Origin: Ancylobacter sp. IITR112
Lineage (GTDB): Bacteria; Pseudomonadota; Alphaproteobacteria; Rhizobiales; Xanthobacteraceae
Reading direction: 5' to 3'
Length of the DNA: 64,000 nt
Assembly: GCF_041415945.1 (NCBI RefSeq)
Contig: NZ_JBGCUS010000001.1
Coordinates: 1,488,001-1,552,000, forward strand
The position numbers and the translations under genes are program-made. Below are positions 42,874 through 53,075 of this stretch, in pieces; the stretch's first letter is position 1; every line of letters starts with the position of its first letter. The notes beneath the pieces are model-generated. The model ran no database searches, was not told the DNA's origin, and saw only the letters and a program-made list of their open reading frames with translations.

Positions 42874-43395
42874 ATGCGCGCAGCTCAGGCGGCCAATGTC
42901 GTCAGCATCAACGAGGCCGGGGAGGAGCGTCGGGACGCGATCCGTCCGCTCTACCGGGAAGCCGTCACGCTGGTGGAACGGCTGCACCGGCGGCTGCTCG
43001 ACGTGGTCAAGGACGAACTGGACCGGCGCGGCCGCGAGGATATCAACGCGGTGCAGGCGCTGCTGCTGTTCAATATCGGCGACGCCGAGCTGACGGCGGC
43101 GGAACTGCGTACGCGCGGCTATTATCTCGGCGCCAACGTCTCCTATAATCTCAAGAAGCTGGTTGAGACCGGCTTTCTCGACCATCGCCGTTCGCGCGTC
43201 GACCGCCGCGCGGTGCGCATCCGCCTGACCGAGAAGGGCGAGGAGGTGCGCGACATCGTCGACGGCCTCCACGCCAAGCATCTCGTCACCATCGAGCAGA
43301 TCGGCGGCATCGGCCCGCAGGATTTCCAGCAGCTCAACAAGGCGCTGAACCGGCTGGAACGGTTCTGGACCGACCAGATTCTCTACCGGCTCTGA
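42874..43395 (+). CDS. ldtR: LdtR-type MarR-family transcriptional regulator
   Basis: The 173-residue winged-helix protein shows DVVKDELDRRGREDINAVQA, ELRTRGYYLGANVSYNLKKL and DHRRSRVDRRAVRIRLTEKG, and ends in the LNRLERFWTDQIL dimerisation helix. It matches LdtR, known from Liberibacter and Sinorhizobium as an activator of an L,D-transpeptidase gene and of osmotic tolerance. The target ldtP gene is not in the window. An ATG at 42874 follows a GGGGTACGGGCC leader with no strong ribosome-binding site. It converges with the deacetylase-fold gene. Confidence 0.88.
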   Translation: MRAAQAANVVSINEAGEERRDAIRPLYREAVTLVERLHRRLLDVVKDELDRRGREDINAVQALLLFNIGDAELTAAELRTRGYYLGANVSYNLKKLVETGFLDHRRSRVDRRAVRIRLTEKGEEVRDIVDGLHAKHLVTIEQIGGIGPQDFQQLNKALNRLERFWTDQILYRL

Positions 43396-43410
43396 TCGGC
43401 CGTCCGCAGC

Positions 43411-44442
43411 TCAGCGCTGCAGGAACCCTTCCAACGTGTTGGCCACATTGATGCCGATCGCCTCGACGGCATAGCCGCCCTCCATCACGAACAGGGTGGG
43501 GCGGGCGAGCGCGGCGATGCGGGCGCCGATTTTCAGATAGTCCGGGCTGTCGAGCAGGAATTGCGAGATCGGGTCTTCCTTGTAGGTATCGACGCCGAGC
43601 GAGACGACGACCACATCCGCCCCGAACGCCTCGATCCGCGCGCAGGCGGCCTCCAGCGCCGCGCCCCAGCCGGCATAGTCGGTGCCCCAGCGCAGCGGGA
43701 AATTGGCGTTGAAACCTTCACCGACACCGGCCCCGATCTCGTCGGCAAAGCCGAGGAAATAGGGAAATTCCTGCAGCGGGTCTGCGTGGATGTTGCACAC
43801 CAGCACGTCCGGCCGGTCGTAGAAGATCGCCTGCGTGCCGTTGCCGTGATGGTAGTCGACATCGAGAATGGCGACGCGGGCGGCGCCCCGGTCGCGGAAG
43901 CTCTGTGCCGCGACGGCGGCATTGTTGATGAAGCAATAGCCGCCCATCGTGCCGGCATGGGCGTGGTGGCCGGGCGGACGGCAAAGGGCGAAGGCGGATT
44001 TCTCGCCGCCGGCGACGAGATCGACGCCGGTCAGCGCGATGTCGGCCGCCGCCTGCACGGCGTCCCAGGTGCCCGCCACCATGCAGCAGCCGGCATCGAA
44101 AGAGTAATGGCCGAGCTTGCCGTCAATGGTCTCCGGCACGATGTCTGTACGCATGCCCGGAGCGCGCCAGAAGCTCGGCAGCGCCGGGAAGTCGCGGCCA
44201 TCCGCCGTCCACAGCTTCCAGGCATCGGCGAGGAAGCGGACATAATCCGCGTCGTGCACCTTGAGCAGCGGGTCGAGACCGTGCGCCGCCGGCTCGATCA
44301 GCGTGCCGAAGGGCCGCTCGCCAATGGCGTTGAGAATCATCGCCACCCGCTCGGGCTTCTCGAAAGCGGGGACGACCCGGCCGTTCATCAGTTCGACATG
44401 GCCGGAATGGCCGAGATGGCGCGGCGAGTGGATGATTTTCAT
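43411..44442 (-). CDS. Histone deacetylase-fold amidohydrolase (acetylpolyamine amidohydrolase-like)
   Basis: The 343-residue protein has the arginase/deacetylase fold. The zinc and catalytic residues are visible in [18 protein letters not shown] (His–His dyad), [13 protein letters not shown], and [13 protein letters not shown], which holds the metal ligands. The closing segment [14 protein letters not shown] carries the catalytic tyrosine. Substrates are probably acetylated polyamines or small amides rather than histones. ATG 44442 gives a standard N terminus ([14 protein letters not shown]). It diverges from glyA. Confidence 0.88.
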   Translation of the reverse strand: MKIIHSPRHLGHSGHVELMNGRVVPAFEKPERVAMILNAIGERPFGTLIEPAAHGLDPLLKVHDADYVRFLADAWKLWTADGRDFPALPSFWRAPGMRTDIVPETIDGKLGHYSFDAGCCMVAGTWDAVQAAADIALTGVDLVAGGEKSAFALCRPPGHHAHAGTMGGYCFINNAAVAAQSFRDRGAARVAILDVDYHHGNGTQAIFYDRPDVLVCNIHADPLQEFPYFLGFADEIGAGVGEGFNANFPLRWGTDYAGWGAALEAACARIEAFGADVVVVSLGVDTYKEDPISQFLLDSPDYLKIGARIAALARPTLFVMEGGYAVEAIGINVANTLEGFLQR

Positions 44443-44695
44443 GGCAGGGCCCGGATTCGCGAAACGGTGGGGGCGCCACGATAGGCGCGGGCGGCGCGCG
44501 CTGTCATCTCCCCCCGTGCCGTTCCGCCTTGTGCGGTGTCGCGCCCTTCCGCAGCGTCTGCCGCCTCGATGCAAGGCACCCCTGCGGCGCGCATGCTTTG
44601 AAAGCCCGGGGTGCTGTGCTAAGCGACCCGCCTCGATTTCGCGGTCGGCACGCCGCCGGCCGGGAGGCATCGCCACCGCCCAGGGAGGCCGGTCT

Positions 44696-46003
44696 ATGTC
44701 GTCCGAAGCTCATGCTTCTTCCGCTGAATTCACCAACCGCTTCTTCTCGGCGCCGCTGTCCGAGACCGATCCGGAGCTCGCCGGCGCCATCACCGCCGAG
44801 CTCGGCCGCCAGCGCGACGAGATCGAGCTGATCGCGTCGGAGAACATCGTCTCGCGCGCCGTGCTCGAGGCGCAGGGTTCGGTGCTGACCAACAAATATG
44901 CCGAAGGCTATCCCGGGCGCCGTTATTATGGCGGCTGCCAATATGTCGACGTGGCCGAGCAGCTTGCCATCGACCGCGCCAGGAAGCTGTTCGGCGCCGG
45001 CTTCGCCAATGTGCAGCCGCATTCGGGCGCGCAGGCCAACACCGCCGTGTTCTTCGCCCTGATGCAGCCGGGCGACGCCTTTCTCGGCCTCAACCTCGCC
45101 GCTGGCGGTCACCTGACCCATGGGGCGCCGGTGAGCCTGTCGGGCAAGTGGTTCAAGCCGATCCCCTATAATGTGCGCCGCGACGACCAGCGGATCGACT
45201 ATGAAGAGGTGGCCAAGCTCGCCGACGAGCACAAGCCGAAGGTGCTCATCGCCGGTGGCTCGGCCTATCCGCGCCATATCGACTTCGCCAAGATGCGCGA
45301 GATCGCCGATTCGGTCGGCGCCTATCTCATGGTCGACATGGCCCATTTCGCCGGTCTGGTGGCGGGCGGCGTGCACCCCAATCCGGTGCCGCACGCCCAT
45401 GTGGTGACGACCACCACCCACAAGACCCTGCGCGGCCCGCGCGGCGGCATGATCCTGACCAATGACGAGGATCTGGCGAAGAAGTTCAACTCCGCCATCT
45501 TCCCCGGCATTCAGGGCGGCCCGCTGATGCACGTGATCGCGGCGAAGGCCGTGGCCTTCGGCGAGGCGCTGCAGCCGGAGTTCAAGGTCTACGCGAAGAA
45601 CGTGGTCGAGAACGCGAAGGCGCTGGCGGAAAACCTCAAGGGCCACGGCTTCGAGATCGTCTCCGGCGGCACCGACACCCACCTCATGCTGGTCGATCTT
45701 CGCCCGAAGAAGCTGACCGGCAAGGTGTCGGAGATCGCCCTCGGGCGCGCCCACATCACCACCAACAAGAACGGCATCCCGTTTGATCCGGAGAAGCCCT
45801 TCGTCACCTCCGGCATCCGCCTCGGCACCCCGGCAGGCACCACGCGCGGCTTCGGCGTCGCCGAGTTCCAGCAGGTCGGCGACATGATCGCGGAAGTGCT
45901 CGATGTGCTCTCGCAGAAGGGCGTCGACGAGGATAGCCTCGTGGAAGCGTCGGTGCGCGGCAAGGTGGCCGAGCTGGTCGCCCGTTTCCCGCTCTATAGC
46001 TGA
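44696..46003 (+). CDS. glyA: Serine hydroxymethyltransferase
   Basis: The 435-residue PLP enzyme interconverts serine and glycine and loads one-carbon units on tetrahydrofolate. Visible motifs are [43 protein letters not shown], and the PLP lysine in [21 protein letters not shown] lies before the ATG at 44696. nrdR follows 9 bases after its stop, the usual alphaproteobacterial order. Confidence 0.96.
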   Translation: MSSEAHASSAEFTNRFFSAPLSETDPELAGAITAELGRQRDEIELIASENIVSRAVLEAQGSVLTNKYAEGYPGRRYYGGCQYVDVAEQLAIDRARKLFGAGFANVQPHSGAQANTAVFFALMQPGDAFLGLNLAAGGHLTHGAPVSLSGKWFKPIPYNVRRDDQRIDYEEVAKLADEHKPKVLIAGGSAYPRHIDFAKMREIADSVGAYLMVDMAHFAGLVAGGVHPNPVPHAHVVTTTTHKTLRGPRGGMILTNDEDLAKKFNSAIFPGIQGGPLMHVIAAKAVAFGEALQPEFKVYAKNVVENAKALAENLKGHGFEIVSGGTDTHLMLVDLRPKKLTGKVSEIALGRAHITTNKNGIPFDPEKPFVTSGIRLGTPAGTTRGFGVAEFQQVGDMIAEVLDVLSQKGVDEDSLVEASVRGKVAELVARFPLYS

Positions 46004-46012
46004 GGCCGAACG

Positions 46013-46531
46013 ATGCGCTGTCCTTACTGCGGAAGCCTCGACACCCAGGTCAAGGATTCCCGTCCCACCGAGGACAGCGCCGCCATCCGCCGCCGCCGCA
46101 TCTGCCCGGATTGCGGCGGCCGCTTCACCACCTTCGAGCGGGTGCAGTTGCGCGAACTCACCGTGCTGAAGCGCTCCGGTCGCCGCGTGCCGTTCGACCG
46201 CGACAAGCTGGCCCGCTCCATCGAGGTGGCGCTAAGGAAACGCCCGGTCGAGCCCGAGCGGGTGGAACGGCTGGTCTCCGGCCTCGTCCGCCGGCTGGAA
46301 AGCATGGGCGAGAGCGAGATCACCTCTGAAATGATCGGCGAGCGGGTGATGGAAAGCCTCAAGCAGCTCGACGATGTCGCCTATGTCCGCTTCGCCTCGG
46401 TCTACCGCAATTTCCGCGAGGCCAAGGATTTCGAGACCCTGCTGGGCGAACTCGGCCCCCGGCTCGCCGAGGGCGCATCGGTGGAGGAGCTGACCGCGCG
46501 CCGCCCGAATGATGGGGAACTCGACGACTAA
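46013..46531 (+). CDS. nrdR: Transcriptional repressor NrdR
   Basis: The 172-residue protein has an N-terminal zinc ribbon (C3, C6 in MRCPYCGS and C31, C34 in RICPDCGG) and an ATP-cone domain ([19 protein letters not shown]). NrdR senses ATP/dATP and represses ribonucleotide reductase genes at NrdR boxes, none of which is near here. GAGG precedes the start. It is tightly coupled to glyA upstream and ribD downstream. Confidence 0.95.
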   Translation: MRCPYCGSLDTQVKDSRPTEDSAAIRRRRICPDCGGRFTTFERVQLRELTVLKRSGRRVPFDRDKLARSIEVALRKRPVEPERVERLVSGLVRRLESMGESEITSEMIGERVMESLKQLDDVAYVRFASVYRNFREAKDFETLLGELGPRLAEGASVEELTARRPNDGELDD

Positions 46532-46562
46532 TGCCCGGCCGGCGCGCAACGCTCGCTATCCC

Positions 46563-47675
46563 ATGACCGGATCGGCTCTCGACGCCGCGCTGATGGCGGC
46601 CGCGCTCAGCATCGGCAGGCGCGAACGCGGCCATACCTGGCCGAACCCCGCCGTCGGCGCGCTGGTGGTGCGTGACGGTCCACGCGGGCCGCTCATCGTC
46701 GGACGCGGCTGGACCGCGCAGGGCGGGCGCCCGCATGCCGAGCCGCAAGCCCTGGCGCAGGCCGGGGAGGCGGCGCGCGGCGCCACGCTCTATGTCACGC
46801 TGGAACCCTGCTCGCACCATGGCGGTACGCCGCCCTGCGTCGACGCCGTGCGCACCGCCGGCATTGCCCGCGTGGTCGCGGCGGTTCAGGACCCCGATTT
46901 CCGCGTCGCCGGCCGGGGCTTCTCCATTCTGCGCGAGGCGGGAATCACCGTCGATGTCGGCACCGGGGCGGCGCAGGCACTGATCGACCATGCCGGGCAC
47001 ATCCGTCGCGTCACCGAGGGGCGCCCGCACATCATGCTGAAAATGGCGGTGTCGGCCGACGGCAAGGTGGGTCTGGCCGGACGCCGGCCGGCGGCGATCA
47101 CCGGCGCGATGGCCCGGGATCGGGTGCACATGCTGCGCGCCACCCATGACGCGGTGCTGACCGGCATCGGCACCGTGCTGGCCGACGATCCGCTGCTCAC
47201 CTGCCGCCTGCCGGGCATGGCGCAGCGCTCGCCGCTGCGCCTCGTGCTCGACGCCGAGCTGCGGCTTCCCGCCACCAGCGCGCTCGCCCGCAGCCTCGAT
47301 GTCGCCCCTTTGTGGATCGTGGCCGCCGAGGACGCGCCGGCCGCGCCGGAAGCGATGCTGGGCGCCATGGGCGTCGAGGTGATGCGGGTGCGGCGCCGGC
47401 CGGAAGGCGGGCTCGATCTCGACGAGACCCTGAAGCTGCTGGCGCTGCGCGGCCTGACCCGGATCATGGTCGAAGCCGGCCCGCGCGTCGCGGCGTCCTT
47501 TCTCGCGGGCGGGCTGGTGGACGAGGTGAACCTGTTCACCGCGCCGCGGCCGCTCGGCCCGGACGCGCTCGACGCGCTGGAGGGGCTGCCACTCGGTGCC
47601 CTTGATGACTATCTGAGCGTGGTGGATGAGGAAAAGCAGGGCGTGGACCGCCTGCGCATCATGAGGCGTCGCTAG
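46563..47675 (+). CDS. ribD: Bifunctional riboflavin deaminase/reductase
   Basis: The ~370-residue protein has an N-terminal deaminase domain with the zinc motif GGRPHAEPQALAQAG and LEPCSHHGGTPPC, and a C-terminal reductase domain (LKMAVSADGKVG, RATHDAVLTGIGTVLADDP). It performs two steps of riboflavin synthesis. An alternative ATG at 46509 lies inside nrdR. Neither start has a clear ribosome-binding site, and 46563 gives the more typical family N terminus. No FMN riboswitch is seen upstream. ribE follows one base after its stop. Confidence 0.92.
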   Translation: MTGSALDAALMAAALSIGRRERGHTWPNPAVGALVVRDGPRGPLIVGRGWTAQGGRPHAEPQALAQAGEAARGATLYVTLEPCSHHGGTPPCVDAVRTAGIARVVAAVQDPDFRVAGRGFSILREAGITVDVGTGAAQALIDHAGHIRRVTEGRPHIMLKMAVSADGKVGLAGRRPAAITGAMARDRVHMLRATHDAVLTGIGTVLADDPLLTCRLPGMAQRSPLRLVLDAELRLPATSALARSLDVAPLWIVAAEDAPAAPEAMLGAMGVEVMRVRRRPEGGLDLDETLKLLALRGLTRIMVEAGPRVAASFLAGGLVDEVNLFTAPRPLGPDALDALEGLPLGALDDYLSVVDEEKQGVDRLRIMRRR

Positions 47676-47676
47676 A

Positions 47677-48267
47677 ATGTTCACCGGCATCGTCACCGAC
47701 ATCGGAACCCTGCGCGCGGTCGAGCCGCGCAACGACGTGCGGCGGCTGACCATCGCGACGCGCTATGACACCTCCGGCATCGAGCTCGGCGCCTCCATCG
47801 CCTGTTCGGGCGTCTGCCTCACCGTGGTGGCGCTGCAGCCCGACGCTTTCGAGGTGGAGGCTGCGCCGGAAACGCTGGCGGTGACGACGGCCGGCGACTG
47901 GGCCATCGGCGGGCGGCTCAATCTGGAACGCGCGCTGAAGATCGGCGACGAATTGGGCGGCCATATCGTGCAGGGTCATGTCGACGGCGTGGCGCATGTC
48001 GTGGCGCGCGAAGACCTCGGCGAGACGACGCGCTTCACCTTCGAGGCCCCGGCGGCGCTGGCACCCTTCATCGCCACCAAGGGCTCGGTGACGCTCGACG
48101 GCACCTCGCTCACCGTCAACACGGTGGAGGGCAACCGCTTCTCCTGCCTGCTGATCCCGCACACGCTGACGCACACCACCTGGGGCGCGGTCGAGGCGGG
48201 AGGCCGTGTCAATATCGAAGTCGACATGATGGCCCGTTACGCCGCGCGGCTTGCGGAGTTCCGTTGA
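47677..48267 (+). CDS. ribE: Riboflavin synthase
   Basis: The 196-residue protein has two similar lumazine-binding barrels: MFTGIVTDIGTL with IACSGVCLTVV in the first, and HIVQGHVDGVAHV with GSVTLDGTSLTVN in the second. It dismutates two 6,7-dimethyl-8-ribityllumazines into riboflavin. It starts one base after ribD, and ribH follows after 42 bases. Confidence 0.95.
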   Translation: MFTGIVTDIGTLRAVEPRNDVRRLTIATRYDTSGIELGASIACSGVCLTVVALQPDAFEVEAAPETLAVTTAGDWAIGGRLNLERALKIGDELGGHIVQGHVDGVAHVVAREDLGETTRFTFEAPAALAPFIATKGSVTLDGTSLTVNTVEGNRFSCLLIPHTLTHTTWGAVEAGGRVNIEVDMMARYAARLAEFR

Positions 48268-48309
48268 CGCCTGTACGTCGTCGGCTCTGTCAGTTCATGA
48301 GGTAACACC

Positions 48310-48804
48310 ATGGCGAGCCCCCGCCCGCCGCGCGCATCCGATGCCGCCGAAACCGTTCCGCTGTTCGGTGAACGCATTCTCATCGTCGAAGCGCGCTTCT
48401 ACGACGACATCGCCGACGAGCTTCTGGCCGGCGCGCTGGGCGCCATCAAGGCGGCGGGCGCGCATGCCGACGTCATCTCAATGCCCGGCGCGCTGGAGAT
48501 TCCGGTCGCCGCCGCGATCGCGCTCGATGCCGCCGCCGCCGCCGGCCGCCCCTATGACGCACTGGTCGCGCTCGGCTGCGTGGTGCGCGGGGAGACCTAT
48601 CATTTCGAGATCGTCGCCGGCGAATCGTCCCGCGCTCTGATGGACCTCGGCGTCGCTCGCAAGGTGCCGGTGGGCAATGGCATCCTCACCGTCGAGACCG
48701 ACGAGCAGGCCTGGGTGCGGGCGCGGGTTTCGGACGGCAATAAGGGTGGCGGCGCGGCCGAGGCGGCGCTGGCGCTGCTTCGCCTCAAGCGCCGGGTCGG
48801 GTGA
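48310..48804 (+). CDS. ribH: 6,7-dimethyl-8-ribityllumazine synthase
   Basis: The 164-residue protein matches lumazine synthase: [49 protein letters not shown] and [17 protein letters not shown]. It makes the substrate of RibE. TGAGGT lies before the ATG. Its stop overlaps the GTG of nusB, so rib genes and nusB are translated together, a conserved link in alphaproteobacteria. Confidence 0.95.
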   Translation: MASPRPPRASDAAETVPLFGERILIVEARFYDDIADELLAGALGAIKAAGAHADVISMPGALEIPVAAAIALDAAAAAGRPYDALVALGCVVRGETYHFEIVAGESSRALMDLGVARKVPVGNGILTVETDEQAWVRARVSDGNKGGGAAEAALALLRLKRRVG

Positions 48805-49304
48805 GCGCGATGACGACCGAGGACAAGCCGGGCGCCAAACCCGCCGGACACAAGCCGCTGCGCAAGAGCGCCGCCCGCCTCAACGCCGTGCAGGCGCTCT
48901 ACCAGATGGATCTGGCGGCGACGCCGCTGTCGGAAATCCTCGCCCAGTTCGAGAGCCACTGGATCGGCCAGGAGATCGAGGGCGACGAGATCGCTGTCGC
49001 GGACGTCAACCTGTTCCGCGACATCGTCAGCGGCGTGGTGCGCGAGCAGCGGCGCGTCGACACGCTGCTGGACGCCGCGCTGGTGCATGGCTGGCCGCTC
49101 AAGCGCATCGAGGCGGTGCTGCGCGCGACGCTGCGCGCCGGCACCTATGAACTTTCCGAGCGCCCGGACGTTCCTGCCCGTGTGGTCATCGCCGAATATG
49201 TGAACGTCGCCGGCGCCTTCCTCGACCGGGAGGAGACCGGCATGGTCAATGCGGTGCTCGACGGCATTGCGCGGGAGAAGCGGCCGGCCGATTTCGCCGG
49301 CTAG
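48801..49304 (+). CDS. nusB: Transcription antitermination protein NusB
   Basis: The ~167-residue helical protein shows [20 protein letters not shown], the central [16 protein letters not shown], and [21 protein letters not shown] shortened to its core. NusB binds boxA RNA with S10 and supports rRNA antitermination. The GTG at 48801 overlaps the ribH stop by four bases and is used here. An ATG at 48810 is a close alternative. thiL starts 11 bases later. Confidence 0.93.
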   Translation: MSAMTTEDKPGAKPAGHKPLRKSAARLNAVQALYQMDLAATPLSEILAQFESHWIGQEIEGDEIAVADVNLFRDIVSGVVREQRRVDTLLDAALVHGWPLKRIEAVLRATLRAGTYELSERPDVPARVVIAEYVNVAGAFLDREETGMVNAVLDGIAREKRPADFAG

Positions 49305-49315
49305 AGGGGGAGGCG

Positions 49316-50326
49316 ATGGCGGAAGGTTGCAGCGCGGCGGTGCCGTCCGGCGAAGAGGCGCTGATCGACCGGCTGTTCGCGCCCATCGCCACCCATCCCG
49401 GCGCGCTGAACCTGAAGGACGATGCCGCGCTGCTCGCCGTGCCACCCGGCCATGAGCTGGTGCTGACCAAGGACGCGCTGGTCGCCGGCGTGCATTTCTT
49501 CGCCGACGATCCGCCCGACGCCATCGCCCGCAAGGCGATGCGGGTGAACCTGTCCGACCTCGCCGCCAAGGGCGCTCGCCCACTCGGGGTGATGCTGGCC
49601 TTCGCCATCCCGCCCGAGATGGACGCCGCCGCGCTCGACGCCTTTGCCGGCGGCATCGCGGCCGATGCCGCGCTGTATGATGCCCCGCTGCTCGGCGGCG
49701 ACACGGTGCGCACGCCGGGGCCGTTCACCGTCTCCATCACCGCCATCGGCGCCGTGCCGGCGGGCACCATGGTGCGCCGGGCCGGCGCGAAGGCCGGGCA
49801 GGCGATCGTGGTCAGCGGCAGCATCGGCGACGGCGCGCTCGGCCTCGCCCTGCGGCTGGACCCCGCTCGCCCGGGCTTTGCCGGGCTGAGCGAGGAGGAG
49901 GCCGGCTTCCTGCGCGAGCGTTATTTGCTGCCGCGCCCGCGCCTGCCACTGATCCGCGCGCTGCGCGAGCATGCGAGCGCGGCAATGGATGTGTCCGACG
50001 GGCTGATCGGCGACCTCGCCAAGATGTTGGCCGCCTCGGGCATTGGCGGCGAGATCGACATTGACCGTGTGCCGCTGAGCCCCGCCGCCCGGCGGGTGCT
50101 GGCGGCGGAGCCGGCCCTGCGGGAGACCGCGCTCACCGGCGGCGACGATTACGAAATCCTCGCAGTGGTGCCGCAGGAGGCGCTGAGCCGCTTCCAGACC
50201 GTCGCCACCACAGCGGGAATTGGCGTGTCGGTGATCGGCCTCACGCGGGAGGCACCGGAACTTTCAGTCCGAGATTCCGCCGGCGCGCCGGTGGCGTTCC
50301 GCCGAGGCAGTTTCAGCCACTTCTGA
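49316..50326 (+). CDS. thiL: Thiamine-monophosphate kinase
   Basis: The 336-residue ATP-dependent kinase converts thiamine phosphate to thiamine diphosphate. It shows LKDDAALLAVPPG, VLTKDALVAGVHFF, RVNLSDLAAKGARP, LLGGDTVRT and DVSDGLIGDLAKM, all typical of ThiL. GAGGGGGAGG precedes the ATG. It closes the glyA–nrdR–rib–nusB–thiL block. Confidence 0.95.
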   Translation: MAEGCSAAVPSGEEALIDRLFAPIATHPGALNLKDDAALLAVPPGHELVLTKDALVAGVHFFADDPPDAIARKAMRVNLSDLAAKGARPLGVMLAFAIPPEMDAAALDAFAGGIAADAALYDAPLLGGDTVRTPGPFTVSITAIGAVPAGTMVRRAGAKAGQAIVVSGSIGDGALGLALRLDPARPGFAGLSEEEAGFLRERYLLPRPRLPLIRALREHASAAMDVSDGLIGDLAKMLAASGIGGEIDIDRVPLSPAARRVLAAEPALRETALTGGDDYEILAVVPQEALSRFQTVATTAGIGVSVIGLTREAPELSVRDSAGAPVAFRRGSFSHF

Positions 50327-50435
50327 CAAGCCCCGCCAAAGGTTGGGTGTTTCCACGATTGCCTGCGGGCCGGCCGCGACCTAGCCTCAGGGCGGGTCGC
50401 CGGAGCAACCGGCGCCGGTTACGGGAACAGCCACA

Positions 50436-51200
50436 ATGAAAATCGCCAAGATTCTGCTCGCGGCCGCCGCGCTCGCCATCGGCACCGGCGCCGCGCAGGC
50501 CGAGATGAAGAAGGTCCGCATCGGCACCGAGGGGGCCTATCCTCCGTTCAACTCGGTCGACTCCTCGGGCAAGCTCGTCGGCTTCGACATCGAGATCGGC
50601 GAGGCGCTGTGCGCCAAGATGAAGGTCGAATGCACCTTCGTCGCGCAGGACTGGGACGGCATCATCCCCGCGCTGCTCGCCAAGAAATACGACGTGATCC
50701 TCGCCTCGATGTCGATCACCGACGAGCGCAAGGAGAAGGTCGCCTTCACCATTCCCTATTACCTGACTCCCGGCAGCTTCATCGCGCCGAAGGACACCAA
50801 GATCACCGAGATCACCCCGGCGGCGCTGAAGGGCAAGACCATCGGCGCGCAATCCTCCACCACGGGCGCGACCTATCTCGAAGACAAGTACAAGGACTCG
50901 GAGATCAAGCTCTACCCGACGCAGGACGAGGCCAATGCCGACCTTGCCGCCGGCCGCCTCGACGCCGTTCTGGCCGACAAGTTCGTGCTCTATGAATGGC
51001 TGGAGAAGTCCGCCGACGGCAAGTGCTGCAGCTTTGTCGGCCCCGACCTCAAGGACGTGAATCCCCAGGGCACCGGCATCGCCGTGCGCAAGGAGGACAA
51101 CGAGCTGCGTGAGGCGCTGAACAAGGCGATCGAGGAGATCAACGCCGACGGCACTTTCGCCAAGATCAACGCCAAATACTTCCCGTTCCCGATCAACTGA
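50436..51200 (+). CDS. Periplasmic amino-acid-binding protein of an ABC transporter
   Basis: The 254-residue precursor has a signal peptide (MKIAKILLAAAALAIGTGA, cleavage after AQA). The mature protein matches family 3 solute-binding proteins of the lysine/arginine/ornithine or opine type: RIGTEGAYPPFNSVDSSGKL, GFDIEIGEALCAKM, MSITDERKEKVAFT and GKTIGAQSSTTGATYL. It should deliver a cationic or opine-like amino acid to a permease. No permease or ATPase gene is adjacent. A dehydrogenase gene lies 74 bases downstream. Confidence 0.9.
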   Translation: MKIAKILLAAAALAIGTGAAQAEMKKVRIGTEGAYPPFNSVDSSGKLVGFDIEIGEALCAKMKVECTFVAQDWDGIIPALLAKKYDVILASMSITDERKEKVAFTIPYYLTPGSFIAPKDTKITEITPAALKGKTIGAQSSTTGATYLEDKYKDSEIKLYPTQDEANADLAAGRLDAVLADKFVLYEWLEKSADGKCCSFVGPDLKDVNPQGTGIAVRKEDNELREALNKAIEEINADGTFAKINAKYFPFPIN

Positions 51201-51274
51201 TCGGCTCGCGGGCGGCGCTCCGGCGTCGTCCGCCCCTGCATCGTGCCGACCGCCCCTCTCCCCGCAGGTTCATC

Positions 51275-52516
51275 ATGAAGACCGACACCATCGTGCTCGG
51301 CGCCGGCATTGTCGGCACCAGCGTCGCCCATCACCTCGCGCAGCGGGGGCGTTCTGTCGTGCTGGTGGACCGGCGCGGCCCGGGCGACGAGACCTCCTAT
51401 GGCAATGCCGGGCTGGTAGAGCGCGCCTCGATCTACCCGGTCGCCTTTCCGCGCAAGATCTCGGCGCTTGTGGATGTGGCGCTGGGGCGCAACCCGGCGG
51501 CGAACTACCACTGGGATGCGCTGCCCCGGCTGATGCCGTGGATGTACGCCTATTGGCGCGCCTCATCGCCCGCCCGGCTGCTCGACTATGCCCGGGACAT
51601 GGGAAAGCTGCTGGCCTTTACCGTCGACGAGCATGACCGGCTCGCCCGCGCCGCCGGCGCCAGCCATTTCTTCCGCGAGGGCGGCTGGCTGAAGCTCTAC
51701 CGCACCGAGGCGGGCCTCGATGTCGAGCGCAGCGAGTTTCCCCTGGCGCATTCCTACGGGTTGAGCGCCCGCGAGATCAGCGTCGACGAGGCGCTGGAGA
51801 TGGAACCCTCGCTGCGCCCGGTGTTCCGGGGCGCGGTGATCTGGTCGGACCCGCATTCGGTGTCGAGCCCCGGCGGCGTGACGCAGGCCTATGCCGCGCA
51901 TTTCGCCGAGCTTGGCGGGCGCGTGCTCCGCGGCGATGCCCGCACCCTGGCCCGGCTCGGTTCGGGCTGGTCGGTCACCACCGAGGAGGGTGCCGTCGAA
52001 GCGCCCGAGGTGGTGGTCGCTCTCGGCCCCTGGGCGATGGACCTGCTGCGCCCCTTCGGTGTCCGCCTTCCGCTGGAGGTCAAGCGCGGCTACCACATGC
52101 ATTACCATGCCGAGGGCAATGCCAGCCTTTCGCGTCCGGTGCTGGACGAGGAGGGTGGCTATGTCATCACGCCGATGGTCGGCGGCATCCGGCTGACGAC
52201 GGGCGTCGAATTCGCCCGCCGCGACGCGCCGAAAAGCCCGGTTCAGCTTGAAAAGACCGAGGTGCTGGCGCGCGGCCTGTTCCCCCTCGGCGCCCGGGCC
52301 GAGCCGGAGCCGTGGATGGGCAGCCGCCCGGCCTTCCCGGACATGCTGCCGGTGATCGGGCCGGCGCCGGGCCAGAACGGCATGTGGCTCGCTATCGGCC
52401 ACCAGCATCTCGGCTTCACGCTGGGGCCGATCACCGGCCGCCTGCTGGCGGAAATGATGAATGGCGAGGTGCCGTGCACCGACCCCGCCCCCTATTCGGC
52501 CGAACGCTTCCGGTGA
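51275..52516 (+). CDS. FAD-dependent amino-acid dehydrogenase (DadA-like)
   Basis: The 413-residue DAO-family protein opens with the FAD fold TIVLGAGIVGTSVAHHLAQR, followed by GDETSYGNAGLVERAS, VVVALGPWAMDLLRPFGV, and the FAD-binding end MWLAIGHQHLGFTLGPITGR. It probably oxidises a D-amino acid or related secondary amine in the membrane or cytoplasm. Placement after a binding protein for basic amino acids suggests a common substrate, but this is inference. It converges with bamE over a short hairpin. Confidence 0.86.
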   Translation: MKTDTIVLGAGIVGTSVAHHLAQRGRSVVLVDRRGPGDETSYGNAGLVERASIYPVAFPRKISALVDVALGRNPAANYHWDALPRLMPWMYAYWRASSPARLLDYARDMGKLLAFTVDEHDRLARAAGASHFFREGGWLKLYRTEAGLDVERSEFPLAHSYGLSAREISVDEALEMEPSLRPVFRGAVIWSDPHSVSSPGGVTQAYAAHFAELGGRVLRGDARTLARLGSGWSVTTEEGAVEAPEVVVALGPWAMDLLRPFGVRLPLEVKRGYHMHYHAEGNASLSRPVLDEEGGYVITPMVGGIRLTTGVEFARRDAPKSPVQLEKTEVLARGLFPLGARAEPEPWMGSRPAFPDMLPVIGPAPGQNGMWLAIGHQHLGFTLGPITGRLLAEMMNGEVPCTDPAPYSAERFR

Positions 52517-52530
52517 GCCGGCGAACCCTA

Positions 52531-52553
52531 CGCCCGGGTCAGAGGCCCGGGCG
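52531..52553. terminator. Hairpin overlapping the end of bamE
   Basis: CGCCCGGG (52531–52538) and CCCGGGCG (52546–52553) are perfect arms around TCAGAGG. The loop includes the bamE stop (52541–52539). T-runs are lacking, so it may be a weak or Rho-aided end for the two convergent genes. Confidence 0.45.
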
Positions 52554-53075
52554 GAAGCTGGTGGCGTTGAAGATCTGGCCGATCAGCGAGACTTCCGAGC
52601 CGCCGGTCGGCGTGCTGCGGCTGATGAAGTCGAACACCTTGCCGTCCTTGAGGCCGTAATCGGCGATGCGGGTGACGCGCTTGTCCTTGGGGTCGAAATA
52701 CACCGCGATCACGCGCTGATCGGTGATTTCCGGCCGCAGGAACATCACCTTCTTGGCCTTTTGCGAGATGTAGTAGAACACCTCGCCATCCACGGTGGCG
52801 ACGGTGGACGGCGTGCCGAGCACCAGCAGCACCTGCTCCTGGCTGGAGCCGATGGGTATCTGCTCCAGCGCTTCGGGGGCGATGACATAGCCGCGCTGCT
52901 GCTCCTGCACGAAGCCCGTGGGCGAGCGGGGTAGCCCCATGCTGGCGGTCGCCATCGGCATATCGCCGGAACAGCCGGTGAGGCCGACCACCGCCACGCC
53001 GGCCACTGCCAGCGAGGACAGGGCGACCATCCGGGTGCCGGGAGCCTTGTTCCGCGTCGCGCGCGTCGATGCCAT
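52539..53075 (-). CDS. bamE: Outer membrane assembly lipoprotein BamE
   Basis: The 178-residue precursor has a lipoprotein signal with lipobox LTGC (VAGVAVVGLTGCS). The mature part shows the SmpA/OmlA fold: IPIGSSQEQVLLVLGTPSTV, VFYYISQKAKKVMF and VIAVYFDPKDKRVTRIADYG. BamE is part of the beta-barrel assembly machine. The ATG at 53075 has GGAG eight bases upstream. It diverges from the bc1 chaperone gene, the typical alphaproteobacterial order. Confidence 0.9.
   Translation of the reverse strand: MASTRATRNKAPGTRMVALSSLAVAGVAVVGLTGCSGDMPMATASMGLPRSPTGFVQEQQRGYVIAPEALEQIPIGSSQEQVLLVLGTPSTVATVDGEVFYYISQKAKKVMFLRPEITDQRVIAVYFDPKDKRVTRIADYGLKDGKVFDFISRSTPTGGSEVSLIGQIFNATSFRPGL

Noticed and set aside
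46400..46562. FMN riboswitch before the riboflavin genes
   Set aside because: ribD starts inside or just after nrdR with no leader to hold such an element.
46359..47753. Leftward open frame opposite ribD
   Set aside because: It is antisense to well-supported nrdR/ribD/ribE and has an Arg/His/Gly-rich composition typical of shadows.
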